DNA from: Wenzhouxiangella sediminis
Lineage (GTDB): Bacteria > Pseudomonadota > Gammaproteobacteria > Xanthomonadales > Wenzhouxiangellaceae
Assembly: GCF_003410055.1 (NCBI RefSeq)
Contig: NZ_QUZK01000053.1
Location: forward strand, 1 to 38,364
Reading direction: 5' to 3'
Length of the DNA: 38,364 nucleotides
Position 1 is the stretch's first letter, and each line of letters begins with the position of its first letter. Shown here one piece after another: positions 15,382 to 27,008 of the stretch. Below the pieces are notes generated by a model. That model saw only the letters and a program-made list of their open reading frames with translations, was not told where the DNA came from and did not search any database. Made by a program: the position numbers and the translations under genes.

Positions 15382-15954
15382 GTGTCGACTACGCAGGACG
15401 TCATTTCGGAAGGGGAAGTGACCCGGCTGCTTTCGGAGCTGCGCGAGCAGCCTGAAACCATCGATCGGATCCTGCCGCTGATCTACGATGATCTGCGCGA
15501 GGTGGCGCGCTGCCAGCAGGCCCGGTTCGGGTCCACGCCCACGCTGCAGACCACCGAGCTGGTGCACGAAGCCTTTCTGAAGATCCGCAACAGCGCCGAC
15601 CAGAACATCCGCAACCGGATGCATCTCAAGCGCCTGTCCTCGCTGGCCATCCGCCAGCTCATCGTCGACCACGCCCGCAGCAAGCTGGCGGCCAAGCGCG
15701 GCGCCGGCCAGGCCCCTCTGAGCCTCAACGAGGAACTCGCCGAGGCCGGCAGCGAGGAAACCGTGCTGATGATCGACGAGGCCCTGGCCCGCCTCGAGGA
15801 AGCCAACCCGCGACTGGCCGAAGTGGTCATCGCGCGTTTCTTCGGCGGCCAGACGGCGGAGGAAATCGCCGAGATGCTCGATGTTTCGGTGCGCACCGTC
15901 CAGCGCGACTGGGAGCGCGCCCGCGCCTGGTTGCTCGTGGAGATGAACAGCTAG
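15382..15954 (+). CDS. ECF-type RNA polymerase sigma factor (kinase-linked, TIGR02999-like)
   Basis: 190 residues. Region 2 spans about residues 28-100 (ILPLIYDDLREVARCQQARF, TTELVHEAFLKI, RQLIVDHAR). Region 4 spans about 133-186 (LARLEEANPRLAEVVIARFF, TAEEIAEMLDVSVRTVQRDW). The TTELVHEAFLKI and VDHARSKLAAKRG signatures mark the ECF subfamily whose genes usually sit beside Ser/Thr kinases rather than anti-sigma factors. The gene starts with GTG at 15382. The kinase gene begins three bases after its stop, so the two are surely co-expressed. Phosphorylation by the kinase is the expected switch, from what is known of this ECF type; no anti-sigma factor gene is present. Confidence 0.88.
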   Translation: MSTTQDVISEGEVTRLLSELREQPETIDRILPLIYDDLREVARCQQARFGSTPTLQTTELVHEAFLKIRNSADQNIRNRMHLKRLSSLAIRQLIVDHARSKLAAKRGAGQAPLSLNEELAEAGSEETVLMIDEALARLEEANPRLAEVVIARFFGGQTAEEIAEMLDVSVRTVQRDWERARAWLLVEMNS

Positions 15955-15957
15955 CGA

Positions 15958-18603
15958 ATGTCCGGGGAGAATTCGCGCAAGCCTTCGGGACGACTCACCC
16001 CGGCACGCCGCCGGCTGGTCGATCGCCTGCTCGATGAACTGCTCGATCGCCCCCGGGCCGAGCGGCAGGCCGAGATGGCACGCATCGTCGAACGCGCGCC
16101 GCGCGTCGGCGCCTGGCTGCAGCGCCTGCTCGACGCCAGCACCGAGCCCGGCGGCATGCTCGACGAATCCGCGCATGCCCTGATGGGCGACGCGCTCGAG
16201 GCGCGCCTGGGCAATTCCGGAGAAAGCAGCCTCGAGCCGGGTACCCGCCTGGGCCCCTGGCGCCTGGTCGAGCCGGTCGGCGCCGGCGGCATGGGCGACG
16301 TCTACCGTGCCGAGCGCGCCGACGGGGCTTTCGAGATGACCGTCGCCGTCAAGCTCATCCGCAGCCACAGCGACGACCTGGCCCGCCTGCTCACCTACGA
16401 GCGCCAGACCCTGGCCCGTCTCAATCATCCCGGCATCGCTCGCTTGCTCGACGGCGGCGTCACCGAAGACGGCCGCCCCTACCTGGTAATGGACTGGGTC
16501 GAAGGCGACAACCTCGACGCCTGGTGCGAAAGCGCCCGACCCGCGCCCGCGACCATGCTGCGCATCTTTCGGGAGGCCTGCGATGCCGTGGCCGCGGCCC
16601 ACCGCGAACTGATCGTCCACGGCGACATCAAGCCGGCCAATCTCAAGGTCACCGACACCGGCCGGGTCTGCCTGCTCGACTTCGGCGTCGCCCGGCTGCT
16701 CGACCGCGACATGCAGCACAGCCTGCCGGCCGCCATGACGCCCGGCTTCGCCGCGCCGGAAATCCTCGAGGGCCGTCCGGTGTCCACCGCCGCCGACATC
16801 TACGGCCTGGGCGCGCTGCTGCATTGGCTCGTCTACTCGGAAGCACCGCGGCCCGGCGTCGACCAAGCGCCGCGCGAGGCCTGGCGCGCGTTCCGCCGCC
16901 GCCGCGACATCGACGCGATCATTCGCCGCGCCGCGCACCCCGACCCGGCCATGCGCTACGCCACGGTCAACGGCATGGCGCTGGATATCCAGCGACTGGA
17001 AAACGACGAGCCGATCCGTGCGCGCCGCCCGGGGCTGCTCGAGCGCCTGGGCCTGTGGGTCCGGCGCCACACCGTCGGCGCGGCGCTCGGCGCCCTGGCG
17101 CTGATCTCGCTTGTCGGCGGCGTGTCGGCCGTGGTCTGGCAGGCGCGTGTGGCCGCCGTCGAGCGCGACATCGCCCGGGCCGAGGCAGCGCGCTCCAACG
17201 CCCTGCGCGAGCACCTGACGCTATTGTTCCGCGAGGTGGGCAGCCTGTCCGAAGACACCGAAAGCATGACCGCCCGCGAACTGCTCGATCGCACCGCCGA
17301 AGTCGCCGGCGAGTGGCTCGCCAACGACCCCGACCTGCGCCAGCAGGTCAACGCCGTGCTCGGTGAAGTGATGATCGCGCTCAACGACTACGCCGCCGCC
17401 GAGCCGCTGCTGGCCGATTTTGCCGAGAGCGACGAGGGCCGCGACAACCCCCTGCTGCAGTCCATCGCCCTGCTCGATATGGCCCAGGTCGACCATCGCC
17501 GCGGCCGGGTCGAATCGGGCCTGAAGAACGTCAATCGGGGCCTGGACATCCTCGAATCGCTGCCCGGCACCCATCCGGCGCGCCTGTCCGACGCCCTGCA
17601 GATCCGCGGCCGCCTGCGCCGCGACAGCGGCGACTGGGAAGGTGCCCTGGCCGATCTCGAACGCGCCCGCGAACTGGCGCTGGAAGTCTCCGCCGGCCCC
17701 CGTCCGCTGATGGCCCGGGCCGAGAACAATCTGGCCGCGACCCTGCTGATTGGTGGCCAGCTTGAACGAGCGGCGCGTCACTTCGAGGCCGCCGAGGCCC
17801 TCTGGCTCGCCCTCGATCGCGGCGACTCCAGCGACGCGCTGTCGGTCACCGCCAACCTGGCCATCGTCCTTGATCGCCTGGGCCGCAATGATGAATCCGA
17901 GCAGCGCCTCCGGCGTGTCATCGAAGTGCGCGAAGAAAAATACGGTGCTTCCGGTGCCATGGCGGCTGCCCGCCTGCACCTGGGCCGGCAACTGGTCGTG
18001 CGAGGAGCGCTCGACGAGGCCGAGTCGCAGCTTCGGCGCGCCAACGCGATTTTCTCCGAGTACATCGGCGACGATACGCCGGATTTTGCCGCCTCCCTGC
18101 TGGGCCTGGGCGAACTCGCCGAGGCGCGCGGCGACTTGGCGACCGCGCTCGGGCACTACGAACGGTCACGCGAGATCATGACCGGCCTGCTTGGTCCGCG
18201 CCATCCCTACAGCCTGCGCCTGGAGCTGGCGGTGGCGCAGATCCGGCGGCGAATGAATGACGGTTTCGAGCCGGGTACGCTGGCCGACCTGGCCGCCCAG
18301 GCTGAGGCAGTCGGCGGCGCCGCCCGCACGGTGTTGGCCGACATCGCCTGCGAACGCGCAAGGCTTGCCATGGAGCAAGGGCGCCGGGAAGCAGCCGGCA
18401 ACCATGCGCAGCAATGCCTCGACCTGCGCCGTGCCCTGAACCTCGGCGGCTGGCGCATCACCGAAGCCGGGGCCCTGATCGCCGTCGCCGAATCCCCCGA
18501 AGATGCCGCCGGCGAACAGGCCGAAGAGCTGTTGGCCCGCCTGAGAAGCGAAATGAATGCCCGACACCCGGTTGTTCGGTGGTTTGAAAGGCTTGGGCGC
18601 TAG
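15958..18603 (+). CDS. Membrane Ser/Thr protein kinase with C-terminal TPR-like sensor
   Basis: 881 residues. After a 95-residue helical N-terminal region comes a Hanks-type kinase domain (about 98-345): Gly loop VGAGGMGDVYRA (107-118), catalytic Lys in VAVK (132), HGDIKPANL (221-229), DFG (241-243), APE (266-268). The catalytic loop has HGD where most kinases have HRD, so activation-loop control by the Arg is absent. A single membrane helix (about 372-394) is followed by about 480 residues of helical repeats with TPR spacing, probably periplasmic. It starts three bases after the ECF sigma gene, with GGAG inside that gene's end. The expected role is to sense a signal through the repeats and phosphorylate the sigma factor. 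Its stop TAG is the first three bases of a repeat arm. Confidence 0.9.
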   Translation: MSGENSRKPSGRLTPARRRLVDRLLDELLDRPRAERQAEMARIVERAPRVGAWLQRLLDASTEPGGMLDESAHALMGDALEARLGNSGESSLEPGTRLGPWRLVEPVGAGGMGDVYRAERADGAFEMTVAVKLIRSHSDDLARLLTYERQTLARLNHPGIARLLDGGVTEDGRPYLVMDWVEGDNLDAWCESARPAPATMLRIFREACDAVAAAHRELIVHGDIKPANLKVTDTGRVCLLDFGVARLLDRDMQHSLPAAMTPGFAAPEILEGRPVSTAADIYGLGALLHWLVYSEAPRPGVDQAPREAWRAFRRRRDIDAIIRRAAHPDPAMRYATVNGMALDIQRLENDEPIRARRPGLLERLGLWVRRHTVGAALGALALISLVGGVSAVVWQARVAAVERDIARAEAARSNALREHLTLLFREVGSLSEDTESMTARELLDRTAEVAGEWLANDPDLRQQVNAVLGEVMIALNDYAAAEPLLADFAESDEGRDNPLLQSIALLDMAQVDHRRGRVESGLKNVNRGLDILESLPGTHPARLSDALQIRGRLRRDSGDWEGALADLERARELALEVSAGPRPLMARAENNLAATLLIGGQLERAARHFEAAEALWLALDRGDSSDALSVTANLAIVLDRLGRNDESEQRLRRVIEVREEKYGASGAMAAARLHLGRQLVVRGALDEAESQLRRANAIFSEYIGDDTPDFAASLLGLGELAEARGDLATALGHYERSREIMTGLLGPRHPYSLRLELAVAQIRRRMNDGFEPGTLADLAAQAEAVGGAARTVLADIACERARLAMEQGRREAAGNHAQQCLDLRRALNLGGWRITEAGALIAVAESPEDAAGEQAEELLARLRSEMNARHPVVRWFERLGR

Positions 18604-18658
18604 GTTTCAGGGGTTCAGGTTTGCCGCCTGAAACCTGAAACCTGAACCCTGAAACCTA
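18601..18658. repeat. Family C hairpin directly after the kinase gene
   Basis: TAGGTTTCAGG-type arm, GCCGCC loop, then a facing arm CTGAAAC x4 ending ACCTA: a near-perfect stem of 20 or more bases. The kinase stop codon TAG is its first three bases. It could act as a transcription end or mRNA 3' stabiliser, though no T-run follows. Confidence 0.85.
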
Positions 18659-18735
18659 GAGACCAGAGTTGAGTTTCAACCTTTCACCCTTATTCAAGTA
18701 ACAGCGAATGAGCGCTTCCCCAGGCTGAAGCAAGT

Positions 18736-19671
18736 ATGCAATTCAAGGACTATTACAAGACGCTGGGCGTCGAGTCGGGTGCGTCCGCCGACGAGATCAA
18801 GCGGGCTTACCGCAAGCTCGCACGCCAGTATCATCCCGACCGCAACAAGGACACCGGCTCCGAGGACCGCTTCAAGGAAATCGGTGAAGCCTACGAAGTC
18901 CTCAAGGACCCCGAAAAGCGCAAGCAGTACGACCAGTTGCGCGCCGGCGGCTGGCGCGGCGGCGACAACTTCGAGCCGCCGCCCGGCTGGACCGGCGGCT
19001 TCGGCCGCGGCGGCCAGCAGGCCGGCGGCGGCCAGGGATTCGGCGGCTTCGGCGATTTCAGCGACTTCTTCGAGTCGCTGTTCGGGGGCGGACTCGGCGG
19101 CATGGGCGGCGGCATGGGCGGTGGCGCCCGACGCCAGCAGCGCGCGAAGGGGCGCGACATCGAGGCCAGCGTCGAGATCGACCTGGCCACCGCTTTCAAC
19201 GGCGGCAAGCGGCGCATCACGCTCGACCGCGGCGGCCAGCGCCAGAGCCTGGAGGTCAACATCCCCGCCGGCGTCACGCCCGGCCGCAAGATCCGCCTGG
19301 CCGGGCAGGGCGAGCCCGGCATCGGCGGCGGCCCCTCCGGCGACCTGCTCATGGAAGTCAGGATCGCCCCGCACCCGCAGTTCAGGCTGGACGGCCGTAA
19401 CGTTCTGGTCGACCTCCCCGTCGCCCCCTGGGAAGCCGCCCTGGGCGCGGAGGTGCGCGTCCCGACGCTGGGCGGCAAGGTCACCATGAACATCCCCGCC
19501 GGTTCGTCCAGCGGCAAGAAAATGCGCCTCAAGGGCCGCGGCCTCCCCGGCAAGCCCCCCGGCGACCAGATCGTCAATCTCAAGGTCGTCGTTCCGAAGC
19601 CGCAGTCGGAGCGGGAGCGGGAACTCTACCGCGAGTTGGCTGAGGAAAGCGGCGCGAAGGTGCGGGAGTAG
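18736..19671 (+). CDS. cbpA: CbpA-like DnaJ-family co-chaperone
   Basis: 311 residues. J domain at 1-70 with the HPD motif in YHPDRN, which stimulates DnaK ATPase. A Gly/Phe-rich linker (about 73-135, many GGFG and GGMGGG repeats) follows, then two C-terminal substrate-binding beta domains (about 140-300). There is no CxxCxGxG zinc finger, so it is a class B (CbpA/DjlA-unlike) J protein rather than DnaJ itself. CbpA proteins act with DnaK in protein folding and, in E. coli, bind curved DNA. No CbpM modulator gene follows. The TAG stop is part of a GTTTCAG repeat arm that starts at once after it. Confidence 0.88.
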   Translation: MQFKDYYKTLGVESGASADEIKRAYRKLARQYHPDRNKDTGSEDRFKEIGEAYEVLKDPEKRKQYDQLRAGGWRGGDNFEPPPGWTGGFGRGGQQAGGGQGFGGFGDFSDFFESLFGGGLGGMGGGMGGGARRQQRAKGRDIEASVEIDLATAFNGGKRRITLDRGGQRQSLEVNIPAGVTPGRKIRLAGQGEPGIGGGPSGDLLMEVRIAPHPQFRLDGRNVLVDLPVAPWEAALGAEVRVPTLGGKVTMNIPAGSSSGKKMRLKGRGLPGKPPGDQIVNLKVVVPKPQSERERELYRELAEESGAKVRE

Positions 19672-19913
19672 GTTTCAGGATTTCAGGTTTCAGGTTTCAG
19701 GAAAAACCGTGCCGTCGCCCCGGACCTGATCCGGGGCCTTCCATCCGATGGCGCCTCCGGTTGGGAGGTCCCGGCTCGGGGCCGGGACGACGTTGCTTCT
19801 GCTGTTTCCCCGAACCCCGAACCCCGAACACCCCGCCCCCGAGCCCTCGCGGCAAAGCCGCCCCCCAAACCTGTCGGCCACCGCCTGAAACCTGAACACT
19901 GAAACCTATCTTC
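19669..19913. repeat. Inverted-arm element, family C, enclosing a family D copy
   Basis: Left arm TAGGTTTCAGGATTTCAGG.. (19669-19700), a complete family D palindrome inside (19712-19792), a CGAACCC tandem (19811-19832), the core CGCGGCAAAGCCGCC, then the facing CTGAAAC arm ending at 19913. It fills the whole gap between the J protein and fadH genes and shows one repeat family sitting inside another. Confidence 0.8.
19712..19792 (+). repeat. Palindromic intergenic repeat, family D, copy 5
   Basis: CGTCGCCCCGGACC..ATCCGGGG, CCTTCCATCCGATGGCGCC, CGGTTGGGAGG, CCCGGCTCGGGGCCGGG, ACGACG. Very close to copy 1. Confidence 0.85.
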
Positions 19914-19923
19914 CCGTGCATAA

Positions 19924-22017
<2,094 letters not shown>

Positions 22018-22035
22018 AGCCGCTGAGTGCGCAGA

Positions 22036-22216
22036 GAAAGATCAAAATCAAAACCTGTTAAACGCAAAGACGCGAAGACGCGAAGAAAAAATGAACAACA
22101 ACTGCTAGTCAATGAAGGAGCGCGAGCTGTGTCAGCGCGAGCGTTCTGATAACAGTTCTGTTTGGTTTTGTTTTTTAACTTTGCGTCTTAGCGTCTTTGC
22201 GTTTCAAAGATTTTGA
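22036..22216. repeat. Inverted-arm element, family A, copy 1
   Basis: Left arm ATCAAAACC..AAACGCAAAGACGCGAAGA with the 8-bp word CGCGAAGA repeated (22043-22086). Right arm CTTTGCGTCTTAGCGTCTTT.. ends in TTTCAAAGATTTTGATC (22179-22216), with about 90 bases between. It lies between the convergent fadH and thrC genes. The right arm supplies the last codons and stop of thrC. Confidence 0.85.
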
Positions 22217-23523
22217 TCTTCGTCTCGCAGTACCGCGAGCAACGCGTCGTACTCCGCCGCCATTGGTTCGGCGTGGCTTTCTTTCTTGAGCAGTTCGGCC
22301 AGGGCCGGCGGCGGTGGGATTTCTCGGCCCAGCAGCGGCTCCACGACCTGTTCGAACTTGGCCGGGTGCGCCGTGGCCACCACCAGGGCGGGGCGGTTGT
22401 TGCCGGCTGAGCGGCGGTCTTCCAGCGCCGCCATCGCGCAGGCGGTGTGCGGGCATACGGCCAGGCCGCGTTCGCGGTCGGTCTTCACGATCGTCTCGCG
22501 GATGCGCGCGTCGTCGATGCCGACTGCGTCGATGTCGGCTTCGCGCAGGTCGCGGTCGCGGAACAGCCAGGCCAGGCGCTCGAAGTTGCTCGGGCGGCCC
22601 ACGTCCATGGCGTTGGCCAGCGTGGCGATGGCCTCGCGCGGGTCGAAGTCGCCGCCGGCGAAGTAGTCCGGCAGGGCGCGGTTGGCGTTGGTCGCCAGGG
22701 TCACGTGGCCGATCGGCAGGCCCATCTCGCGCGCAAGGATGCAGGCGGTGGCGTTGCCCAGGTTGCCGGTGGGCACGATCACGTCGACTTTCTCTCCGGT
22801 TTCGGCCAACAGGCGGTGCGCGGCGTGTGCGTAGTAACTGATCTGCGGCAGCAGGCGGCCGATGGAGATGCTGTTGGCCGAAGTCATGGGCACGCGCCCG
22901 AGCAGCTCGCGGTCGCCCAGCGCGCGCTTGACCAGGCGCTGGCAGTCGTCGAAGTTGCCCTGCACGCGGTAGGCGTGCACGTTGTCGCCGAAGGCGCCGA
23001 GCTGGTGGGCCTGGCGCGCGGAAACCTTGCCGTCGGGGTAGAGCACGACCATGCGGAACCCGGGCCGGCGGTGAAAGGCAGCCGCCACCGCACCTCCGGT
23101 GTCGCCCGAGGTGGCCACCAGCACGGTGCGGATCGGCTCTTCGGCGCCGCGCAGGCGCGACAGGCAGGCGGCCAGAAAGCGCGCGGCGAAGTCCTTGAAG
23201 GCGGCGGTGGGGCCGTGGAACAACTCGAGCAGCCAGGCTGGCGCTTCGTCGGGATGATGGGGCCGAATTGCCGATATCGGCAGCGGCAGGTCCAGCGATT
23301 CATTGCAGATCAGCGGCAGCTCCTCGGCCAGGGCGCTGCCTTCGAAAAAGGGCGCCAGCACGCGCCGGGCCGACTCGGGCAGGCTCTCGCAGCCGGCCAG
23401 GGCCTCGGCGCCGAAACGCGGCAGGGTCTCGGGCACGAACAGCCCGCCGTCGGGCGCCAGCCCGCTGGTCAGCGCCTCGGCCAGGTCCGCGCTCGCGTCG
23501 CCGGCGGTGCTGACAAATCTCAC
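22204..23523 (-). CDS. thrC: Threonine synthase
   Basis: 439 residues of the ThrC type found in gammaproteobacteria. FVSTAGDA at the start, the PLP-binding Lys in FHGPTAAFKDFAARF (110), the phosphate loop in VATSGDTGGAV, and SANSISIGRLLPQ. It converts O-phosphohomoserine to threonine, the last step of the pathway, in the cytoplasm. It starts with GTG, whose four bases GTGA include the stop of thrB, so translation is coupled. The last residues (DQNL) and the TGA are encoded by the arm of a family A repeat, so the natural C-terminus has been replaced or extended by repeat sequence. Confidence 0.95.
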   Translation of the reverse strand: MRFVSTAGDASADLAEALTSGLAPDGGLFVPETLPRFGAEALAGCESLPESARRVLAPFFEGSALAEELPLICNESLDLPLPISAIRPHHPDEAPAWLLELFHGPTAAFKDFAARFLAACLSRLRGAEEPIRTVLVATSGDTGGAVAAAFHRRPGFRMVVLYPDGKVSARQAHQLGAFGDNVHAYRVQGNFDDCQRLVKRALGDRELLGRVPMTSANSISIGRLLPQISYYAHAAHRLLAETGEKVDVIVPTGNLGNATACILAREMGLPIGHVTLATNANRALPDYFAGGDFDPREAIATLANAMDVGRPSNFERLAWLFRDRDLREADIDAVGIDDARIRETIVKTDRERGLAVCPHTACAMAALEDRRSAGNNRPALVVATAHPAKFEQVVEPLLGREIPPPPALAELLKKESHAEPMAAEYDALLAVLRDEDQNL

Positions 23524-24470
23524 CGGGCATCCTCCGGCAATTCATCGACCAGACGGGCGCCGCGGGCGTCGACCGGCGTGATCCAGGCCTCGGCAGCCAG
23601 GCCGGCGCGCTCGAAGGCCGCGCGCATGGCCTCGGCCGCTTCGGCCGTGCGTTCGGTGCCGTCGAACCAGGCCACCACCGTCGGCCCCGCGCCGGAAATC
23701 GCCGAACCCAGCGCGCCGGAGTCCATGGCGGCGACCTTGACCTTCAGCAGCCCCGGGATCAGGGAGGCGCGCCGCGGTTCGACCATCACGTCGACCAGGC
23801 CGCGCGCCAGGCGCTTGAGGTCGTTCTCGTAGCAGCCGCAGATCAGTTCGGCCAGGTGGCCCTGCTGGGTGACCACCGTGGCCAGGTCGAAGGGTTCGCG
23901 CAGCGCTTCGCGCGCATCGCGGGTGGCCACCTGGAAATCGGGGTGAACCACCACGGCGTGCAGCGATTCGGGAACGGGCAGCCGCAGCAGATGCTCGTGC
24001 GTGGCCAGCACCAGGCCGCCGAGCAACTGCGAGCCCAGGTTGTCGCCGTGGGCCTCGCCGCTGGCCACCGACTCGCCGGCCAGGGCGAAGGGGTAGAGCG
24101 CCTCGCGCGCCAGCGGCGCGTCGAGCAGGGCGTTGGCGGCCACCACGCCGGCGGTGGCCGAGGCGGCCGACCCGCCCAGGCCGGAACACAGGGGAATGCC
24201 CTTGTGGATGCGAAGGCTGATACCGAACCCGGGCTCGACCGAATCCAGCAGCGCCTGCACCGCCACGGCGGCGGTGTTCCTCTCGGCTTCCAGCGGCAGG
24301 TCCTCGGCCAGGCCGGTGATCGCCTCGATCACCACGCCAGCGGTTTCGGTCCGCGTCGCGCTCACCGTGTCGCCCGGGCCCTCGACGGCATGGCCCAGCA
24401 GGTCGAAGCCCGAGGCCACGTTGCCCACGCTGGCCGGCGCGAAGACGGTGGCGGTGTGCGGCTGGCTCAA
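23520..24470 (-). CDS. thrB: Homoserine kinase
   Basis: 316 residues of the GHMP kinase family. N-terminal PASVGNVASGFDLLG, the ATP loop GIPLCSGLGGSAASATAG (about 91-108) and the C-terminal GSAISGAGPTVVAW are all present. It phosphorylates homoserine for ThrC. The annotated start is TTG at 24470, overlapping the stop of thrA (TTGA); the family's conserved N-terminus begins right there, so no later start fits. It is the middle gene of a thrABC operon with 4-base overlaps at both ends, which favours fixed subunit ratios through translational coupling. Confidence 0.94.
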   Translation of the reverse strand: MSQPHTATVFAPASVGNVASGFDLLGHAVEGPGDTVSATRTETAGVVIEAITGLAEDLPLEAERNTAAVAVQALLDSVEPGFGISLRIHKGIPLCSGLGGSAASATAGVVAANALLDAPLAREALYPFALAGESVASGEAHGDNLGSQLLGGLVLATHEHLLRLPVPESLHAVVVHPDFQVATRDAREALREPFDLATVVTQQGHLAELICGCYENDLKRLARGLVDVMVEPRRASLIPGLLKVKVAAMDSGALGSAISGAGPTVVAWFDGTERTAEAAEAMRAAFERAGLAAEAWITPVDARGARLVDELPEDAR

Positions 24471-26938
24471 AGCCTTGCTCCCAGGCCGCTGGCCACGCGC
24501 AGCAGGTCGGCGAACACGCCCGCGGCGGTCACTTCCGGCCCGGCGCCGGGACCCTGCACGATCAGCGGGTTGTCGCAGTAGCGGTCGGTGGTGAAGGCCA
24601 CCACATTGTCGGTCAGCGCCAGATGGGCGAAGGGATGGTCCTCGGGCAGGGCGCGCAGCGATACCGCGGCCCGGCCGGATTCGTCCAGTTCGGCGACGTG
24701 GCGCAGCACGCAGCCCTCGCTGCGCGCGGACTGCAGCCGTTCGGTCATTGCCGCGTCCATGCCGCCGAGCTGGTCCAGGAACTCATCGACCCCGAATTCG
24801 ACCATCGACTCGGGAATCAGGTTCTCCACTTCGATGTCGGCCAGTTCCAGGTCCAGGCCCATCTCGCGGGCCACGATCACCAGCTTGCGCGCCACGTCCA
24901 TGCCCGAGAGATCGTCGCGCGGGTCCGGCTCGGTGTAGCCGGCCGCGTGCGCCTCGCCGACCAGGGCGGCGAAGGACACGCCCGTCTCAAAGCGGTTGAA
25001 CAGGTAGGCCAGGGTGCCCGAGAAGATGCCTTCCACGCGCCGGATGGCATCACCGGTGTCGAGCAGGTCGCGCAGGGTCTGGATGATGGGCAGGCCCGCG
25101 CCCACCGTGGCCTCGTAGCGCCAGCGCGCCGTGCCGGCCTCGACCGGCGCGCGAATCGCCCGGTAACGCTCCATCGGACCGCTGCCGGCGCGTTTGTTGG
25201 GCGTGACCACGTGGATTCCCGCGGCCAGCCATTCGGCGTAGCGGTCGGCCACCTCGTCACTGGCGCTGCAGTCGATGATCAGCGCGTGCGGCCAGTGGTC
25301 GTCGTTGACCTTGCCGACGAAATGATCGAAATCCAGCGGCCCGCTCTCCTCGCCGAAGGGCTCGTCGGCCAGCGCGGCGGCGTCCAGGCTGGCTTCCTCG
25401 TCGCCGGCCAGGCGCATGCGCTTGGAGCCGGCCACCGCGCGCAGGCGCAGGTCCAGGTGGGCGCGCTCGTGCAGGCCCGCGCGCGTTGCGCCGATCTGGC
25501 GCAACAGCGCCTTGCCCACCTGCCCGGGGCCGATCAGGCCGATCGACAATGTGTGTTCGGAAAGGTAGAACCCGGCGTGCACGGCCTTGAGCGCGCGTTC
25601 GGCGTCGGCTTCGTCGACGGCCACGGAGATGTTGCGCTCCGACGCCCCCTGGGCGATGGCGCGCACGTTCACCCCGGCGCGCGCGAGGCTGTTGAACAGG
25701 CGGGCCGCCACGCCGGGCGTGCCCGTCATGCCTTCGCCGACGATCGCCAGGATGCGGATACCGTCGACGGCGAACACGCGCTGGATCTGCCCGTGGCGCA
25801 ATTCCTGCGCGAAGGCGTCCTCGATGATGGCCGTGGCCCCATCGCGGCTGGCCGCGGGAACCACCAGGCAGATCGAGTGCTCGGAAGAACCCTGCGAGAT
25901 CATCGCCACCGACACTTCCGCGCGGTGCAGGGCCGAGAACACCCGCTCGGCCGTGCCGGGCACGCCGATCATGCCGGCGCCCTCGATGGTGATCAGCGCC
26001 ATGTCGCCGATGCTGGTAATGCCCTTGACCGGCGTCGAGGCGCTGCCCTCGGCGTCGATCAGGGTGCCGGGATTGTCGGGATGGAAGGTATTGCGCACGC
26101 GCACCGGAATGCCGGCGTCCAGCGCCGGGGCGAGGGACTGCGGATGCAGCACGCGCGCCCCGAAATAAGCCAGCTCGAAGGCCTCGCGGTAGCTGAGATG
26201 ATCGAGCAGCACCGCCTGCGGCACCGCCGACGGGTCGGCCGAGAGCAGGCCGTCCACGTTGGTCCAGATATGCAGCTCGCCGGCGCCGAACAGGCGCGCG
26301 AAGATGCTGCCGGAATAGTCCGAGCCGTTGCGCCCCAGCGTCGAGATGCGTCCGTCGCGCCGGCGGCAGACAAAGCCGGTCACCACATAGCGGCTGGAGG
26401 GATGCTCGATCTGGAACTCGGTCAGGCGCTGCTCGCTGTCTTCCCAGTCCACGCCCACCATCAGCGCCGTGGGCTGCACCCGCAGCACCTCGCGCGCGTC
26501 GATCATCACCGCCGTTTCGTCACGGAGATTGAAGCGGGCCGTCACCAGTTCGGCGCTGAACACCTCGCCCAGACCGGAGATCAACTCCACGGCCTCTACC
26601 GGCGCGGAGCCCATCAGCGACAGGCCCGAGAGCAACTGCTCGAGCTCTCCGAAGCGAGAAATCAGCGCCTCGCGTGCCGGCTCCCCGCCATCGCCCACCA
26701 GCGCCTTGAGCGTGTCCAGGTGTCGCTCGCGCAAGGCCGCCAGCCGCCCGGTCCATTCCGGATCCCCGGCTGCCGCGAGGTTCGTGAGCGCGATCAACTC
26801 GTCGGTCACCCCGGCCATGGCCGAAACCACGACCACCTGGCCCTCGTCCGCACGCCGGGAGAGCAGCTCGACGACATGCCCGATGCACTCGGCGTCGGCC
26901 AGCGAAGACCCGCCGAACTTGTGCGCGATCCAGTGCAT
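24467..26938 (-). CDS. thrA: Bifunctional aspartate kinase / homoserine dehydrogenase
   Basis: 823 residues, the ThrA/MetL layout. The aspartokinase domain (about 1-290) starts HKFGGSSLADAE. Two ACT-type regulatory domains follow (about 310-460; motifs ALITIEGAGMIG and ILAIVGEGMTG). The homoserine dehydrogenase begins at LIGPGQVGKALL (about 465) and has the catalytic region NKRAGSGPMERY. It carries out the first and third steps from aspartate to threonine; the ACT pair is the usual site of threonine feedback. It is the first gene of the operon. I see no Thr/Ile-rich leader peptide upstream, so attenuation of the E. coli kind is not evident; the upstream gap is mostly a repeat element. Confidence 0.95.
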   Translation of the reverse strand: MHWIAHKFGGSSLADAECIGHVVELLSRRADEGQVVVVSAMAGVTDELIALTNLAAAGDPEWTGRLAALRERHLDTLKALVGDGGEPAREALISRFGELEQLLSGLSLMGSAPVEAVELISGLGEVFSAELVTARFNLRDETAVMIDAREVLRVQPTALMVGVDWEDSEQRLTEFQIEHPSSRYVVTGFVCRRRDGRISTLGRNGSDYSGSIFARLFGAGELHIWTNVDGLLSADPSAVPQAVLLDHLSYREAFELAYFGARVLHPQSLAPALDAGIPVRVRNTFHPDNPGTLIDAEGSASTPVKGITSIGDMALITIEGAGMIGVPGTAERVFSALHRAEVSVAMISQGSSEHSICLVVPAASRDGATAIIEDAFAQELRHGQIQRVFAVDGIRILAIVGEGMTGTPGVAARLFNSLARAGVNVRAIAQGASERNISVAVDEADAERALKAVHAGFYLSEHTLSIGLIGPGQVGKALLRQIGATRAGLHERAHLDLRLRAVAGSKRMRLAGDEEASLDAAALADEPFGEESGPLDFDHFVGKVNDDHWPHALIIDCSASDEVADRYAEWLAAGIHVVTPNKRAGSGPMERYRAIRAPVEAGTARWRYEATVGAGLPIIQTLRDLLDTGDAIRRVEGIFSGTLAYLFNRFETGVSFAALVGEAHAAGYTEPDPRDDLSGMDVARKLVIVAREMGLDLELADIEVENLIPESMVEFGVDEFLDQLGGMDAAMTERLQSARSEGCVLRHVAELDESGRAAVSLRALPEDHPFAHLALTDNVVAFTTDRYCDNPLIVQGPGAGPEVTAAGVFADLLRVASGLGARL

Positions 26939-27008
26939 CAGAAACCGTCCCGGCAGTCAGTGGTGTTGCCGTCGAGTGTACCGAAGAGCATCGCCTCCCG
27001 GGAGGGAC

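Noticed and set aside
15271-17214. 647-codon open frame on the minus strand over the sigma factor and kinase genes
   Set aside because: The plus-strand genes have clear catalytic motifs. The antisense frame also runs through repeat sequence and has no domain.
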